A DNA stretch of 64,000 bases from the NCBI GenBank assembly GCA_014651175.1, contig BMWJ01000003.1, positions 434,001-498,000 of the forward strand, given 5' to 3'. The position numbers and the translations under genes were made by a program. The stretch comes from Streptomyces clavifer (GTDB lineage Bacteria; Actinomycetota; Actinomycetes; Streptomycetales; Streptomycetaceae). Shown in pieces: positions 9,701 to 17,897 of this stretch (position 1 is its first letter; each line of letters begins with the position of its first letter). A model generated the notes under the pieces. The model was not told the DNA's origin. It did no database searches and saw nothing but the letters and a program-made list of their open reading frames with translations.

Positions 9701-9948
9701 TGCGCCGGACCGGAACACTCCTGGCCGCCGCCGACCGGGCGGGTCCGCAGTGCGGAACGCCCGGCAACGTACCTCACCCCGGGCTGCTCACCGGCCTTTC
9801 AGGAATAGGACACGGGTTGTTGCGGGCGGGTTTTCCCGACCGGATCGGCTCGGCACTGCTCGTACAGCCCTCCACGGGGGGCACCACGGGGACGAACCGG
9901 TCCTCTTTTCCAGCTCCGTTGTCGACCAGTCAGATGAGGCAGAGATGA
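6712..9948 (+). CDS. lanM: Class II lanthipeptide synthetase LanM
   Basis: 1078 residues, normal LanM size. Bifunctional enzyme that phosphorylates and eliminates Ser/Thr in a precursor peptide (N-terminal dehydratase with lipid-kinase-like fold) and forms thioether rings (C-terminal LanC-like domain). Dehydratase elements: VYKPRPLAAHQHFN near residue 320, the active-site run DLHHEN at about 395-400, and VLVDVETLF. Cyclase zinc ligands are present: C929 in WCDGATG and C974/H975 in LCHGELG. The first 75 residues are Ala/Pro-rich and low complexity. GTG at 6712 is preferred because GGGAGG lies 8 nt upstream; GTG at 6703 overlaps that RBS. The stop overlaps a downstream peptide gene without cysteine, so the presence of intact zinc ligands is puzzling. 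Confidence 0.92.
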   Translation: MAEKDPNGRANLSASTRDVPGASPREIPASTASAAPDTRRGVPDAPLKDVPAGRAGTAGPEHAHAPDTALLGARGQGDPWWLPGVVGQRPAAEPDWAVFVRDVVAGAPRDAVAADREYPGLSGFALIMAPFAERAVDRAVDQAADQAWDRAADRPSAPDDVPGAGPVACPAAVLDDFRSHLTGRLARLAARTLVLELHEARQEGRLGGDGTRERFRDFLRLTARRSGLASLVTGYPVLARIVARTSMNAADSFAEMFGRLAADRELLQASGLLGDRGAGVLGDRGPGGLTGVEAGAGDSHRGGRSVMLLRFADGTRLVYKPRPLAAHQHFNTLVEWFNSLPATPDLRTPRVLDRGAYGWVEFVEERPCDSAAETTRFYRRQGALLALLHVLDGTDLHHENLIACGPHPVLVDVETLFHPPLVPARSADPAARALHASVHRVGLLPQLLVGDTTALDMSAIGGGGAGSSPIETAGWDAAGTDRMRLVRTAGRFTESANRPRLGGIPADPSSYTDALCDGFRAGYTAVGDARDELLGPKGLLRLFAQDEIRVVPRPTWTYTTLLDESTHPDLMRDATERHRIFALLRTPSLGTTALPGLEDEEITELWNGDVPVFAGRPDSTDLWSGTGRRVPGPEGVTGLARVEAKVRALDTVGRLDQEHIIRAAMVSTSPEPAHRAGSGHRPPAVDTAPEPEHLLSVARSVGDQLVSLAFRHEGRTNWIGLELLGERYWRLTPMAADLAGGYTGPALFLAQLASLTGAARYADAAREALAPVPGLLDALHERVDDLGLLGSGAFAGLGGIAYTLTEVGVLLDDHQVLDWAGPATRLSSAAGSAEDGFGVRGGAAGGLVSLLAVHRATGRPEAWRGAERCAERIAAAPLPEAGGFADGAAGIGWALLRFAAAGGGPRYRAAGLRALRRAVSGAGAGQAWCDGATGVALAVADSPDALADPELSGWLSGRAGALAEAVPPANDSLCHGELGVLELLGHGALPGLRAPWVRRTGTLLAAADRAGPQCGTPGNVPHPGLLTGLSGIGHGLLRAGFPDRIGSALLVQPSTGGTTGTNRSSFPAPLSTSQMRQR

Positions 9949-10145
9949 TGACGCAGATCAGCGAATCGGCCATGCAGGCAGCCGTCACGGCGCACGAGGG
10001 CGCCCCCGAGCACCCGGCGGGCCGGATATCCCTTGGTTCCTCCGGTGGCGCACTGGGCCTGCGCAGCCGGCTCCTGAGTGTTTCGGAGGGCGACATCGGC
10101 TACAGCCATGACCTGCCGTTCACGACCATGACGAACCCGTTGTGA
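9945..10145 (+). CDS. Putative cysteine-free LanM precursor peptide
   Basis: 66 residues. The first ATG (9945) overlaps the lanM stop as ATGA; a second ATG at 9948 sits 8 nt after GAGG and is equally possible. The N-terminal half is acidic/Ala-rich like a leader, and G34-G35 forms a double-Gly site typical of class II leaders. The predicted core of 31 residues contains four Ser (42, 46, 48, 55) and three Thr (61, 62, 64), ending PFTTMTNPL, but the whole peptide has no Cys and no Lys. Position directly after lanM makes it the obvious substrate. If so, the product would be dehydrated without ordinary lanthionine rings, or it would need a different nucleophile. Alternatively it is not the substrate at all. 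Confidence 0.7.
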   Translation: MMTQISESAMQAAVTAHEGAPEHPAGRISLGSSGGALGLRSRLLSVSEGDIGYSHDLPFTTMTNPL

Positions 10146-10225
10146 CCACATCGCCCGATATCGCACCGTAATCGACCGAATGCGGCCTACTGCCGTATGC
10201 GTCGTGGCTCAAGTAGCCTGCGGCC

Positions 10226-13153
10226 ATGCGAGCCACTTCGCCGGTCACCGTCGGACGAGACGGTGAGATCGGACTGCTGAGCAGCGCCCTGGACGCCGTG
10301 CAACGGCGTTCGGGGCGCGCGCTGTTCCTCCTCGGTGAAGCGGGGATCGGCAAGTCACGGCTGGTGGGCGAATGCGCCTACCGGGCCTACGAGCTGGGCA
10401 TGCCGGTGCTGCGCGGCCGGGCCAGCTCGACCGGCCTCGTCGTGCCGTACCGCCCGCTGGTGGAGGCGCTCTCGTCCCACTTCCGGGCGGCCGGGACACC
10501 GACCGATCCGGAGCTGGTCCCGTACCATCCGGCGCTGGCCAGACTGGTGCCGGAGTGGCGGCGCGGAGCGTCACCGGGCTATCCGGAGACGGTGGTCGAG
10601 CTGGCGGAGGCGCTGCTGCGGCTGCTGTCCGTCCTGGGCAGGGACACGGGCTGCGTGATCCTGCTGGAGGACCTGCACGACTCCGACACGGAGACCGTCG
10701 CGGTCGTCGAGTACGTCATCGACAATCTGGCCGGCCTGCCCATCCTGCTGCTGGGCACCCTGCGGCCGGAGGCGGGGGCCGCACTGGACCTCGTACGCTC
10801 CGCCGAACGTCGCCAGACGGCGGCGGTGCGGGAGCTGCGGGCACTCGGCGACGACGAGGTGCGGCTGCTGACCGGTGCCTGTCTGGAGACCCCGCCCGAG
10901 CGCATACCGCCCGTGGTCCAGCACCGGCTGGCCGAACGCGCCGCGGGCAACCCCTACCTCGTGGAGCTGCTGCTGGCCGACCTGCTCGACACCGGTCAGT
11001 TACGCAGGACGGACGCCGGCTGGGACGCGGCGGAGCAGCCGGACTGCGCCCTCCCGTCGGGGATACTCCGCAGCTGGGCCCGCAGGCTCGACCGGCTGGA
11101 CGAACCGGTGCGGGACCTGCTGCTGACGGCGGCCACCCTGGGCAGCCAGTTCTCGGTGACCGTGCTCCAGACCGTCACCGGTTTCGAGGACCGCGCCTTG
11201 TTCACGCACCTGAGGTCCGCCGTCGAAGCGGGTGTGATCGCCCCGGACGGGGCGGCCCCCGACCGCTACACCTTCCGGCACGCGCTCACCGCGGAGGCCC
11301 TGGTCTCCTCGCTCGCTCCCGCCGAACGCGCCGCGCTCGCCCGCCGTGCCGCCGCGGCCGTCGAACACTCCGGTCAGCCGCTGGACGAGGACCGACGGCA
11401 GCTCGTCGCGACCCTGGAACTGGCGGCGGGCAACCGCTCGGGAGCGGCCCTCCAGTTCGCCGAGGCCGGGAGACGGTTGCTCGCTTCGGGAACCCACGGC
11501 TCGGCCGTGGTGCTGCTGGAGCGGGCGCACTCCCTGGCCGCCGAGTCCGACCGGGCCGCCATCGCCGAGGACCTCGCGGTGGCCCGTGCGGAAAGCGGGG
11601 ATCTGGACGGCGCCCTGACGCTGACGGACACCCTGCCCCCCGTACCGGCGCGTTCCGAGGCCGCCGCCCGGCGGGGCGACGCACACATCAAGATCGCCTG
11701 GGTGGCGGTCATGGCGGAGCGGGTCTCCGACGCGGCGCGCCAGATCAGCGCGGCGCACGGTCTGCTGGGCCCCTCGCCGTCCCCGGCCCGGCGCGCGGCC
11801 CTCGTCGTCGTCGACGGCCATCTGTCGCTGCTCCCCGGTGAGGACCGCGGGGAGCCCGGGGAGACCGAGCGGGCCGCGCTCCTGGCGGCGGAGACCGCCG
11901 AGGCGGAGGGTCTGCCCGTGGTCGCCTGCCAGGCCTGGCAGTTGCTGGCGCTGCTCTCCCGTGAGAAGGGGTTCGACGCGGCCGACGCGTGCCTGGAGCG
12001 GATGCTCACCCTGTCCACCGAGCACTCCCTGCCCCTGTGGCGGGTGGAGGCGATGGTGCGGCTGGGTGCGAACGGCTTCATGCGGACCGGTGACGCGGCC
12101 CGGCTGCACTCCGCGCGGGCGGCGGCCACGGAGCTGGGCGCACTGCTGCTGACCCGGACGGTCGACGGACTCCTCGCGATGAACGCGGTGATGTGCGCCC
12201 GGTGGGACGAGGCTCAGGAGATCATCGACCGCTCGGCGGAGGCGAGCGCCCGGGTCGGCAATCTGTCCGCGCACCGCTATCTGCTGCTGGCCGGGGCGAC
12301 GATGGCCGCGCACCGCGGCCGCCGGCGCGAGATGGACCGGTCCCTCGCCGCGTTCCGCCGGGCCGGCGGCGAGCAGTCCCTGCTCGTACCGCTGGGGCTG
12401 GGGCTCTGCCGTGCGATCGGCGCGCTGCTCGACGAGGACCGGGGCCGCGCCCTGTCCGACCTGGACGCCGCCCTGGGGTGGGAGCGCGACCATCCCAGCT
12501 ACTTCTACCTGAGCGGCCGCTACGGGCTGCGGCCGCTGCTGCGGATCCTGGCGGGAGAGGCGGACCGGCGGGAGTACGACGCCGTGACGGCCTCGCCCGG
12601 TGCCGGCCTGGCCTGGAACAGGCAGTTCATGGACCTGGCGGAGGCGGTGCTGCTGGGCCGGGACGGCGACCGTGCGGGTGCCGCCCGGCTGATGGCCGCC
12701 TTCGAGGCCAGGTCCGCGGCGTTCCCGGTGGCCCGCCACCTCGGCCTGCGGCTGGTCGCGGACGCCGCCCGCGCCGACGGGTGGGGCGAACCGGTGGCCT
12801 GGCTGCGCACCGCCGAGGAGTTCTTCTACGGGGCGGGGGTGCAGCCGGTGGCCGCCGCGTGCCGGGCCGGCCTGCGGCAGGCGGGGGCGAGCGTCACCCA
12901 GCACCGCGGCGGCCGGGACCGGATCCCTTCGTCGCTGCGCACCACCGGGGTGACACCGCGCGAGTACGAGGTGTTCGTGCTGCTGGCCGAGCGGCCGGGC
13001 AACCAGCAGATCGCCCGGCGGCTGTCCATCTCGCCCCGCACGGTGGAGAAGCACATGGCCAGTCTGCTCAGCAAGACCGGACGGGAGAACCGGGCCGCCC
13101 TGTGCGAGTACGCCGCCGAGTACGCCGCCGAGCACACCGTCGAGCACGCCTGA
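10226..13153 (+). CDS. LAL-type LuxR family regulator with AAA ATPase domain
   Basis: 975 residues, typical of large ATP-binding LuxR (LAL/MalT-like) activators of Streptomyces secondary-metabolite clusters. Domains in order: an N-terminal ATPase with Walker A GEAGIGKSRL near residue 38 and Walker B VILLEDLHDSD near residue 145, a long Ala/Leu-rich helical repeat (TPR-like) middle, and a C-terminal LuxR helix-turn-helix from about residue 912 (VTPREYEVFVLLAE, then NQQIARRLSISPRTVEKHMAS). The ATG at 10226 lacks a strong RBS. It lies 80 nt after the LanM peptide gene and upstream of a SARP gene, so it probably controls one or both RiPP units. Confidence 0.88.
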   Translation: MRATSPVTVGRDGEIGLLSSALDAVQRRSGRALFLLGEAGIGKSRLVGECAYRAYELGMPVLRGRASSTGLVVPYRPLVEALSSHFRAAGTPTDPELVPYHPALARLVPEWRRGASPGYPETVVELAEALLRLLSVLGRDTGCVILLEDLHDSDTETVAVVEYVIDNLAGLPILLLGTLRPEAGAALDLVRSAERRQTAAVRELRALGDDEVRLLTGACLETPPERIPPVVQHRLAERAAGNPYLVELLLADLLDTGQLRRTDAGWDAAEQPDCALPSGILRSWARRLDRLDEPVRDLLLTAATLGSQFSVTVLQTVTGFEDRALFTHLRSAVEAGVIAPDGAAPDRYTFRHALTAEALVSSLAPAERAALARRAAAAVEHSGQPLDEDRRQLVATLELAAGNRSGAALQFAEAGRRLLASGTHGSAVVLLERAHSLAAESDRAAIAEDLAVARAESGDLDGALTLTDTLPPVPARSEAAARRGDAHIKIAWVAVMAERVSDAARQISAAHGLLGPSPSPARRAALVVVDGHLSLLPGEDRGEPGETERAALLAAETAEAEGLPVVACQAWQLLALLSREKGFDAADACLERMLTLSTEHSLPLWRVEAMVRLGANGFMRTGDAARLHSARAAATELGALLLTRTVDGLLAMNAVMCARWDEAQEIIDRSAEASARVGNLSAHRYLLLAGATMAAHRGRRREMDRSLAAFRRAGGEQSLLVPLGLGLCRAIGALLDEDRGRALSDLDAALGWERDHPSYFYLSGRYGLRPLLRILAGEADRREYDAVTASPGAGLAWNRQFMDLAEAVLLGRDGDRAGAARLMAAFEARSAAFPVARHLGLRLVADAARADGWGEPVAWLRTAEEFFYGAGVQPVAAACRAGLRQAGASVTQHRGGRDRIPSSLRTTGVTPREYEVFVLLAERPGNQQIARRLSISPRTVEKHMASLLSKTGRENRAALCEYAAEYAAEHTVEHA

Positions 13154-13346
13154 GGGCACCTCGCCTGCGGGGTGCCGTCCGCCCGGATGGGGGCAGCACC
13201 GCTCAACATGGGGGCACGGGCCGTTTTGGGTCGGGTGCGGCTCCGGAAGATGCGGGCGGAGCACCGATGTGTCCCGGCCGGCGGGACGGAAGGATCGGCG
13301 GGTGTACGGCAGCCTGTCGCCCGTCCCCGCCCCAGGAGGCCCGCTG

Positions 13347-15170
13347 ATGACCCGCACCCCCGCCCGCCCCGGTCCCACCGGGGCCGTGTACTTCTCCCCC
13401 CTCGGTCCGCTCACCGCCGTGGTGGACGGCAGGCCGCTGCCGCTCGGCCCGCGCAAGCAGCGCCTCGTCCTCGCCACACTGCTGTCCCGCCCCAACACCC
13501 CCGTGCCGGTGGACGTGCTGACCGACGTGGTGTGGCCGGACGCACCGCCCCGGACCGCGCGCAAGAATCTGCAGGTCTACATCAGCGCGGCCCGGACCCT
13601 GTTCGGCGCCGCGGGCGACCGGGACCGGGTGGTGCACGGCTGCGGCGGCTACCGGCTGCGGATCGGCGAGGCCGAGCTGGACACCCTGCGCTTCGGTGCC
13701 CTGGCCCGCTCGGGCCGGGCCGCGGGCGAGCGGGGGGACCTGCGCACGGCCGCACGGCTGCTGCGGGAGGCACTCGACCTGTGGGGGGAGCGGCAGCCGC
13801 TGCACGACCTCCGGGACTCCGCCGGGGTGGCGGAGGAGGCCGAGCGCCTGGAGTCACGCTGTCTGACGGTCTACGAGGACTGGGCCGAGGCCGAGATCGA
13901 GACCGGCCGTGCGGCCGTCGCGGTGGACGGCCTGCGGGACCTGGTGGAGCGCCACCCGCTGCGCGAGCGGCTCCGGGCGGCCTGGATGAACTCCCTGCAC
14001 CAGTCGGGGCGGCAGGCGGAGGCGCTGGCGGTGTACGACGACTACCGGCAGCTGCTCGCCAGGGAGCTGGGGCTGGAGCCCAGCCCGGCGATGGCGGCCC
14101 TCTACGCGGACATGCTCGGCCGGGGCCGCGCGGCGCGCACCACCGCCCCCCGGGACAGCGCCGGCGGGGTGTCGCTGCCCGCCGCGGCCCGGGACTTCAC
14201 CGGGCGCCGAGACGAACTGCGCGAGGTGCTGGACGAGTCGGGGGCCGCGGAGGGCGGGGTGCTGATCGTCTCCGGTCCCGCCGGGTCCGGGAAGTCGGCG
14301 CTGGCCGTGCGGGCGGCCCATCTCCTCGCGGACGGATTCCCCGACGGGCGGGTCCACGTCCGGGTACGGCGGGAGGACGGCACCGCCCGCACCCGGGCCG
14401 AGGTGCTGGGCGAGCTGGGGCGGCTGTGCGGGGCGCGGGTCCCGCCGGGCGGTCCGGAGGCCGAGGACGCCTGGCAGGACTGGCTGTCACGGCACCGCGC
14501 CCTGATCGTCCTGGACGACGTGCCCGACGAGGCCTCGGTGCGCGGGCTGCTGCCCCGGTCGGGGCGGTGCTCGGTGCTCCTCACCGCGCGCGGTCAACTG
14601 GCCGGACTGGCCCCGGCGCACCGGGTGGCGCTGACCGCGCTCGCCGACGGTGAGGCGCTGGAGCTGCTGGGCAGGCTGATCGGCGCGGGCCGGGTCCGGA
14701 CGGACCCCGCGGCGGCCCTGCGCATCGTGCGGGCCTGTGGGGCGCTGCCGCTGGCGGTGACGGTCAGCGGCATGCGGCTGGCGGTGCTGCGGCACCTTCC
14801 GCTGGCGGAGTACGCGTCCCGGCTGGACGACCCGTCGGCGGCGCTGGACGAGCTCGTCGCCGGAGACGTGTCCGTACGGTCGCGGATCGCCTCGGGCTGG
14901 CAGGACCTCACGGAGCAGAACCGGGAGGCGCTGGCCCGGCTCGCCGGATTCGCGCACGACGGCGGCTTCACGCTGGACCGGGCGATGGACGTGCTGGGCT
15001 GCGGGGAGCGGGCGGCGATCCGCACCGTCGAGTCGCTCCTCGACACCGGTGCGGTGACCTCCCCGGCCGGGGAGGTCACCGCACACGCCGCGCTGTACGA
15101 GGTGCCGCGCCTGCTCTGTCTGTACGCCCGGGAGCGAACCGGATCGGATCTGTCGCTCGTCCGGGGGTGA
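13347..15170 (+). CDS. SARP/AfsR family transcriptional regulator with NB-ARC domain
   Basis: 607 residues from the ATG at 13347 (AGGAGG 7 nt upstream). The N-terminal winged helix reads GPRKQRLVLATLLSRPNTPVPVDVLTDVVWPDAPP, followed by the bacterial transcriptional activation domain (DLVERHPLRERLRAAWM, then VYDDYRQLLARELGLEPSPAM). A P-loop NTPase follows: SGPAGSGKSALAVRAA near residue 315, and ALIVLDDVPDEA. It lacks the C-terminal TPR part of full AfsR. SARPs bind direct repeats about 11 bp apart; such repeats occur in the 19.6-kb divergent promoter of the lanthipeptide/radical SAM unit, which makes this the best candidate pathway activator. Confidence 0.9.
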   Translation: MTRTPARPGPTGAVYFSPLGPLTAVVDGRPLPLGPRKQRLVLATLLSRPNTPVPVDVLTDVVWPDAPPRTARKNLQVYISAARTLFGAAGDRDRVVHGCGGYRLRIGEAELDTLRFGALARSGRAAGERGDLRTAARLLREALDLWGERQPLHDLRDSAGVAEEAERLESRCLTVYEDWAEAEIETGRAAVAVDGLRDLVERHPLRERLRAAWMNSLHQSGRQAEALAVYDDYRQLLARELGLEPSPAMAALYADMLGRGRAARTTAPRDSAGGVSLPAAARDFTGRRDELREVLDESGAAEGGVLIVSGPAGSGKSALAVRAAHLLADGFPDGRVHVRVRREDGTARTRAEVLGELGRLCGARVPPGGPEAEDAWQDWLSRHRALIVLDDVPDEASVRGLLPRSGRCSVLLTARGQLAGLAPAHRVALTALADGEALELLGRLIGAGRVRTDPAAALRIVRACGALPLAVTVSGMRLAVLRHLPLAEYASRLDDPSAALDELVAGDVSVRSRIASGWQDLTEQNREALARLAGFAHDGGFTLDRAMDVLGCGERAAIRTVESLLDTGAVTSPAGEVTAHAALYEVPRLLCLYARERTGSDLSLVRG

Positions 15171-15225
15171 GCGGCGGCGGACCGGCCGGGGCGAGCGGCG
15201 GCGGACGGGGCGAGCGGCGGCGGAC
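15169..15225. repeat. Three direct copies of a 14-bp GC-rich motif
   Basis: GAGCGGCGGCGGAC occurs at 15169-15182, 15193-15206 and 15212-15225, spaced 24 and 19 bp. The repeats fill the short gap between the convergent SARP and LanKC genes; the first copy includes the last two bases of the SARP stop codon. Function unknown; replication slippage is a sufficient explanation. Confidence 0.75.
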
Positions 15226-15232
15226 CCGCTGC

Positions 15233-17824
15233 TCACCCGAGGGTGAGCAGCTCCAACAGGCCCGCTGACGGGCTCCGTTCACCGGGCCCGTCCGTCCCGG
15301 CGCCCGACAGGAAGTGCAGGGCCAGCAGCAGGCCCGCCGCGCCGGTGGCCAGGTCGGCGGAGCAGCGCCGCAGCCGTGCCCCGGGGACCAGCAGCCGGTC
15401 CCCGTCGGCGAGCAGGTGCCAGGACAGGTTGCGCACGGAGGCCAGCACCGAGGCGTCCGTGCGGTCCTGCCCGCCCAGCTGGCCGGCGGTGGCGACGAGT
15501 CCGGCGCGTCCGGTGAACAGGCCCGGTTCGCGGACGAATTCGAGGACGCAGCCCTGGCGCACCCCGGGGAGCAGGGCGGCCAGGCCGGGGGCTTCGTGCC
15601 GGGCCAGGTACGCCTGTGCCACCAGGGCGAATCCTCCACTGCCCTGGTCGAGGTAGAGCAGGTGGCGGCGTCCGTCCTTCACCTGGACGGTTCCGTCGGG
15701 CATCGTGACGCAGTGCCCGGCCTCCCGCTCCAGGGCCGTGCGGGCCGCCTTCAGGAGCCAGTCCTCCCCGGTCAGGGCGTGCAGCTCCAGATGCAGCAGC
15801 GCGGCTCCGCTCAGCCCGCGCAGCAGTCCGGCGGAGTCCGGGGCGCGCAGACCGCCGGCCGGTTCGCCCCGGACCAGGCAGTCGAGGCTCCACGCGGTGC
15901 GTACGGCCGATTCGAGGAGCTCGGGGTCGGGTGCGGAGCCGCCCGTGCGGGCCAACCGCAGTGCGGCGAGCGCGACGCCCGCGCGGCCGGTGAACAGATC
16001 GGCCGAGGTGTTCGGTGGTGCGGCGGCCAGGGCCCGTTCGAGGATCTCCCTGCCGTCGGCCGGGCGGCCCAGACCCGCCAGCACCACGGCCGTGCCGGGC
16101 AGTCCGTCGAAGAGCCCTCCGGGAGCCGCGGGGTCACGGCGGCGGGCGGCGGCGGCGAGCCAGTCCGTCCAGGCGTCCGGGACGGGGGCGCCGACCCGGT
16201 GCAGGGCGTACAGCACCCCGGCCGCGCCGTGCGCGAGGTCGGTCCCGCCGGTGGCGAACGCCTGCGGGTCCCCGGGGAAGAGGCGGTCACGGCGCTCGGG
16301 CGTCGCCCCCGCGTGGATGCCTGCCAGCAGGCGGGCGCGGAGTTCCCGCCAGTCGGGTGCGGGGCCGTCGAGGAGGGCGGCGATCTCGTGCTCCCGGCTG
16401 TGCGGGCCGGACACGGCCCGTACGGCGGCGGGGCGGTGCGGGCCGGCGTCCGGCGTCAGGCCGTAGCGCGTGCGGGCCCACCGCTCGAGCGTCACGGCCT
16501 TGGCCCGGTCGTGCCCGGCCATCTCCATGAGGGGCATCAGCATGGTGAGCCAGGTCGCCCACAGTGCGTAGGCGTCGGCCTCGGCACCGGGGGTGCCGGG
16601 CGGTGCCTGGAGACCCGGTGCGCCCGCCGGCGGCGTGTCCTGGTCGTCGAGGGCGGTGGCGTACTCGAAGTCGATGAGCACCACACCGCCGTCGGGCCGG
16701 ACGATGACGTTGGACGGGTGCAGGTCGCCGAAGCGCAGCCCCCGCGCGTGCACCGCGGCCAGCGCGCGGGTGAGTCCGGCGGTCACGGAGTCCACCCAGG
16801 CGACGTAGGGGGCGAGTTCGGCGGGCGAACCGGCCCCGCGGACCAGGGCGAACCGGGTGATGATCTCCTCGATGAGGGTGTTCCCCTCGATGTGTTCCTC
16901 GATCAGGAAGTGGTGCTCCCACACGGTCCGGACCCCGTACACCTCGGGCACGCAGTCCAGTCCGGCCAGCGCGGTCAGCGCCCGGTGCTCGCGGTGCAGT
17001 CGCAGCACCGCGTCGTCCCCCACCGCGTCGAGGCCGCAGTGCGGGCGGGCCTCGCGCAGCACCACCTGCCGGCCGGTGTCCCGGTGCCGGGCCAGGTAGA
17101 TCCCGCCGGCGTTGGAGAACTGGAGGGCCTCGGTCACGGTGTAGGGGAAGGTGGCGTCCCCCGCAGCGGCACGGGCGGCGAGGTGCGGGCGCAGCGCCTC
17201 GGGGACGGTGACCCATTCGGGCACCCGGAACACCACACCGCGTACGTCGGGCACCAGTTCGCCCGACGGGTGCCGCAGGGCGGGGACGCGTTCGCCCTCC
17301 TCGTCGCGGCACCAGCGTGCGACGAACGCCCCGTACCGGACGTAGACCGGGGCGTCGCCGATGCGCAGGTCGCTGAGGATGTACGGGCCCCGGCGGCCGT
17401 CCAGGGCCCGGGACAGCTCGTCGACCAGCGTCAGGAAGACGGTCTCGTCCTGCGGGTAGAGCGTGAGGAACTTCCCGGCGCCGCTGCGGGCCATGTACTT
17501 GCCGGACATCAGCAGGAGGGCCTGCTCGCTGCGCAGGAACTTGAACGGCACCCCGTGCCGGAGGCAGATCCGGGCGGTGTCGCGCAGGGTCGCCGCGGCC
17601 TCGTCCGGCACGGTGGAGACGTGGATCTTCCAGCCCTGCTCGGCCGGTTCACGGTCCTCGGGCAGGAGCGAGGTCCACAGGCCCGCGGCGGCGCGCCGCC
17701 AGCCGGCCGGTGGCGGTGCGGCGTCGAGCGGATAGCGGGTCGCCTCGTCCGGCAGCCGTGCCGGGGTCTCGTAGTACCTGCGGTCTGCGAGGCAGTAGAG
17801 CTGGGTCTCCTGGATGCCGGGCAC
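15233..17824 (-). CDS. lanKC: Class III lanthionine synthetase LanKC
   Basis: 863 residues, standard size. Trifunctional enzyme making labionin or lanthionine rings: N-terminal phospho-Ser/Thr lyase domain (starts PGIQETQLYCLADRRYYETP; later GKFLTLYPQDE), Ser/Thr kinase-like domain in the middle (RLHREHRALTAL, then GLRFGDLHPSNVIVRPDG with catalytic Asp and Asn, and LIDFEYA as the DFG equivalent, near residues 365-390), and a C-terminal LanC-like cyclase from about residue 530. The cyclase lacks the Cys-Cys-His zinc set, as expected for class III. GTG start with AGGAGG upstream. It is the last gene of the unit lanA - MFS - lanKC, 73 nt after the transporter. Confidence 0.93.
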   Translation of the reverse strand: MPGIQETQLYCLADRRYYETPARLPDEATRYPLDAAPPPAGWRRAAAGLWTSLLPEDREPAEQGWKIHVSTVPDEAAATLRDTARICLRHGVPFKFLRSEQALLLMSGKYMARSGAGKFLTLYPQDETVFLTLVDELSRALDGRRGPYILSDLRIGDAPVYVRYGAFVARWCRDEEGERVPALRHPSGELVPDVRGVVFRVPEWVTVPEALRPHLAARAAAGDATFPYTVTEALQFSNAGGIYLARHRDTGRQVVLREARPHCGLDAVGDDAVLRLHREHRALTALAGLDCVPEVYGVRTVWEHHFLIEEHIEGNTLIEEIITRFALVRGAGSPAELAPYVAWVDSVTAGLTRALAAVHARGLRFGDLHPSNVIVRPDGGVVLIDFEYATALDDQDTPPAGAPGLQAPPGTPGAEADAYALWATWLTMLMPLMEMAGHDRAKAVTLERWARTRYGLTPDAGPHRPAAVRAVSGPHSREHEIAALLDGPAPDWRELRARLLAGIHAGATPERRDRLFPGDPQAFATGGTDLAHGAAGVLYALHRVGAPVPDAWTDWLAAAARRRDPAAPGGLFDGLPGTAVVLAGLGRPADGREILERALAAAPPNTSADLFTGRAGVALAALRLARTGGSAPDPELLESAVRTAWSLDCLVRGEPAGGLRAPDSAGLLRGLSGAALLHLELHALTGEDWLLKAARTALEREAGHCVTMPDGTVQVKDGRRHLLYLDQGSGGFALVAQAYLARHEAPGLAALLPGVRQGCVLEFVREPGLFTGRAGLVATAGQLGGQDRTDASVLASVRNLSWHLLADGDRLLVPGARLRRCSADLATGAAGLLLALHFLSGAGTDGPGERSPSAGLLELLTLG

Positions 17825-17897
17825 GGCTTTCCTCCTCGGAGCGCGCCGGGGCCGGCGGCGTCGTGGGTCGGTCGGACTGGACGACGGCCGTTCCGGG

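Noticed and set aside
9945-10145. The LanM-linked peptide as a normal two-ring lantibiotic
   Set aside because: It contains no Cys in any part, so classical lanthionine formation within the peptide is not possible.
11000-13564. Minus-strand open frame opposite the LAL regulator
   Set aside because: Antisense shadow of the LuxR-type gene, no motifs and no ribosome binding site.
13347-15170. Full AfsR orthologue
   Set aside because: The protein has the SARP and P-loop domains but lacks the long C-terminal TPR region of AfsR, and lies in a RiPP region; a pathway-specific SARP is more likely.
15169-15225. CRISPR-like array
   Set aside because: Only three short GC-rich copies with unequal 10- and 5-bp gaps between convergent genes; no cas genes or spacer-size intervals.
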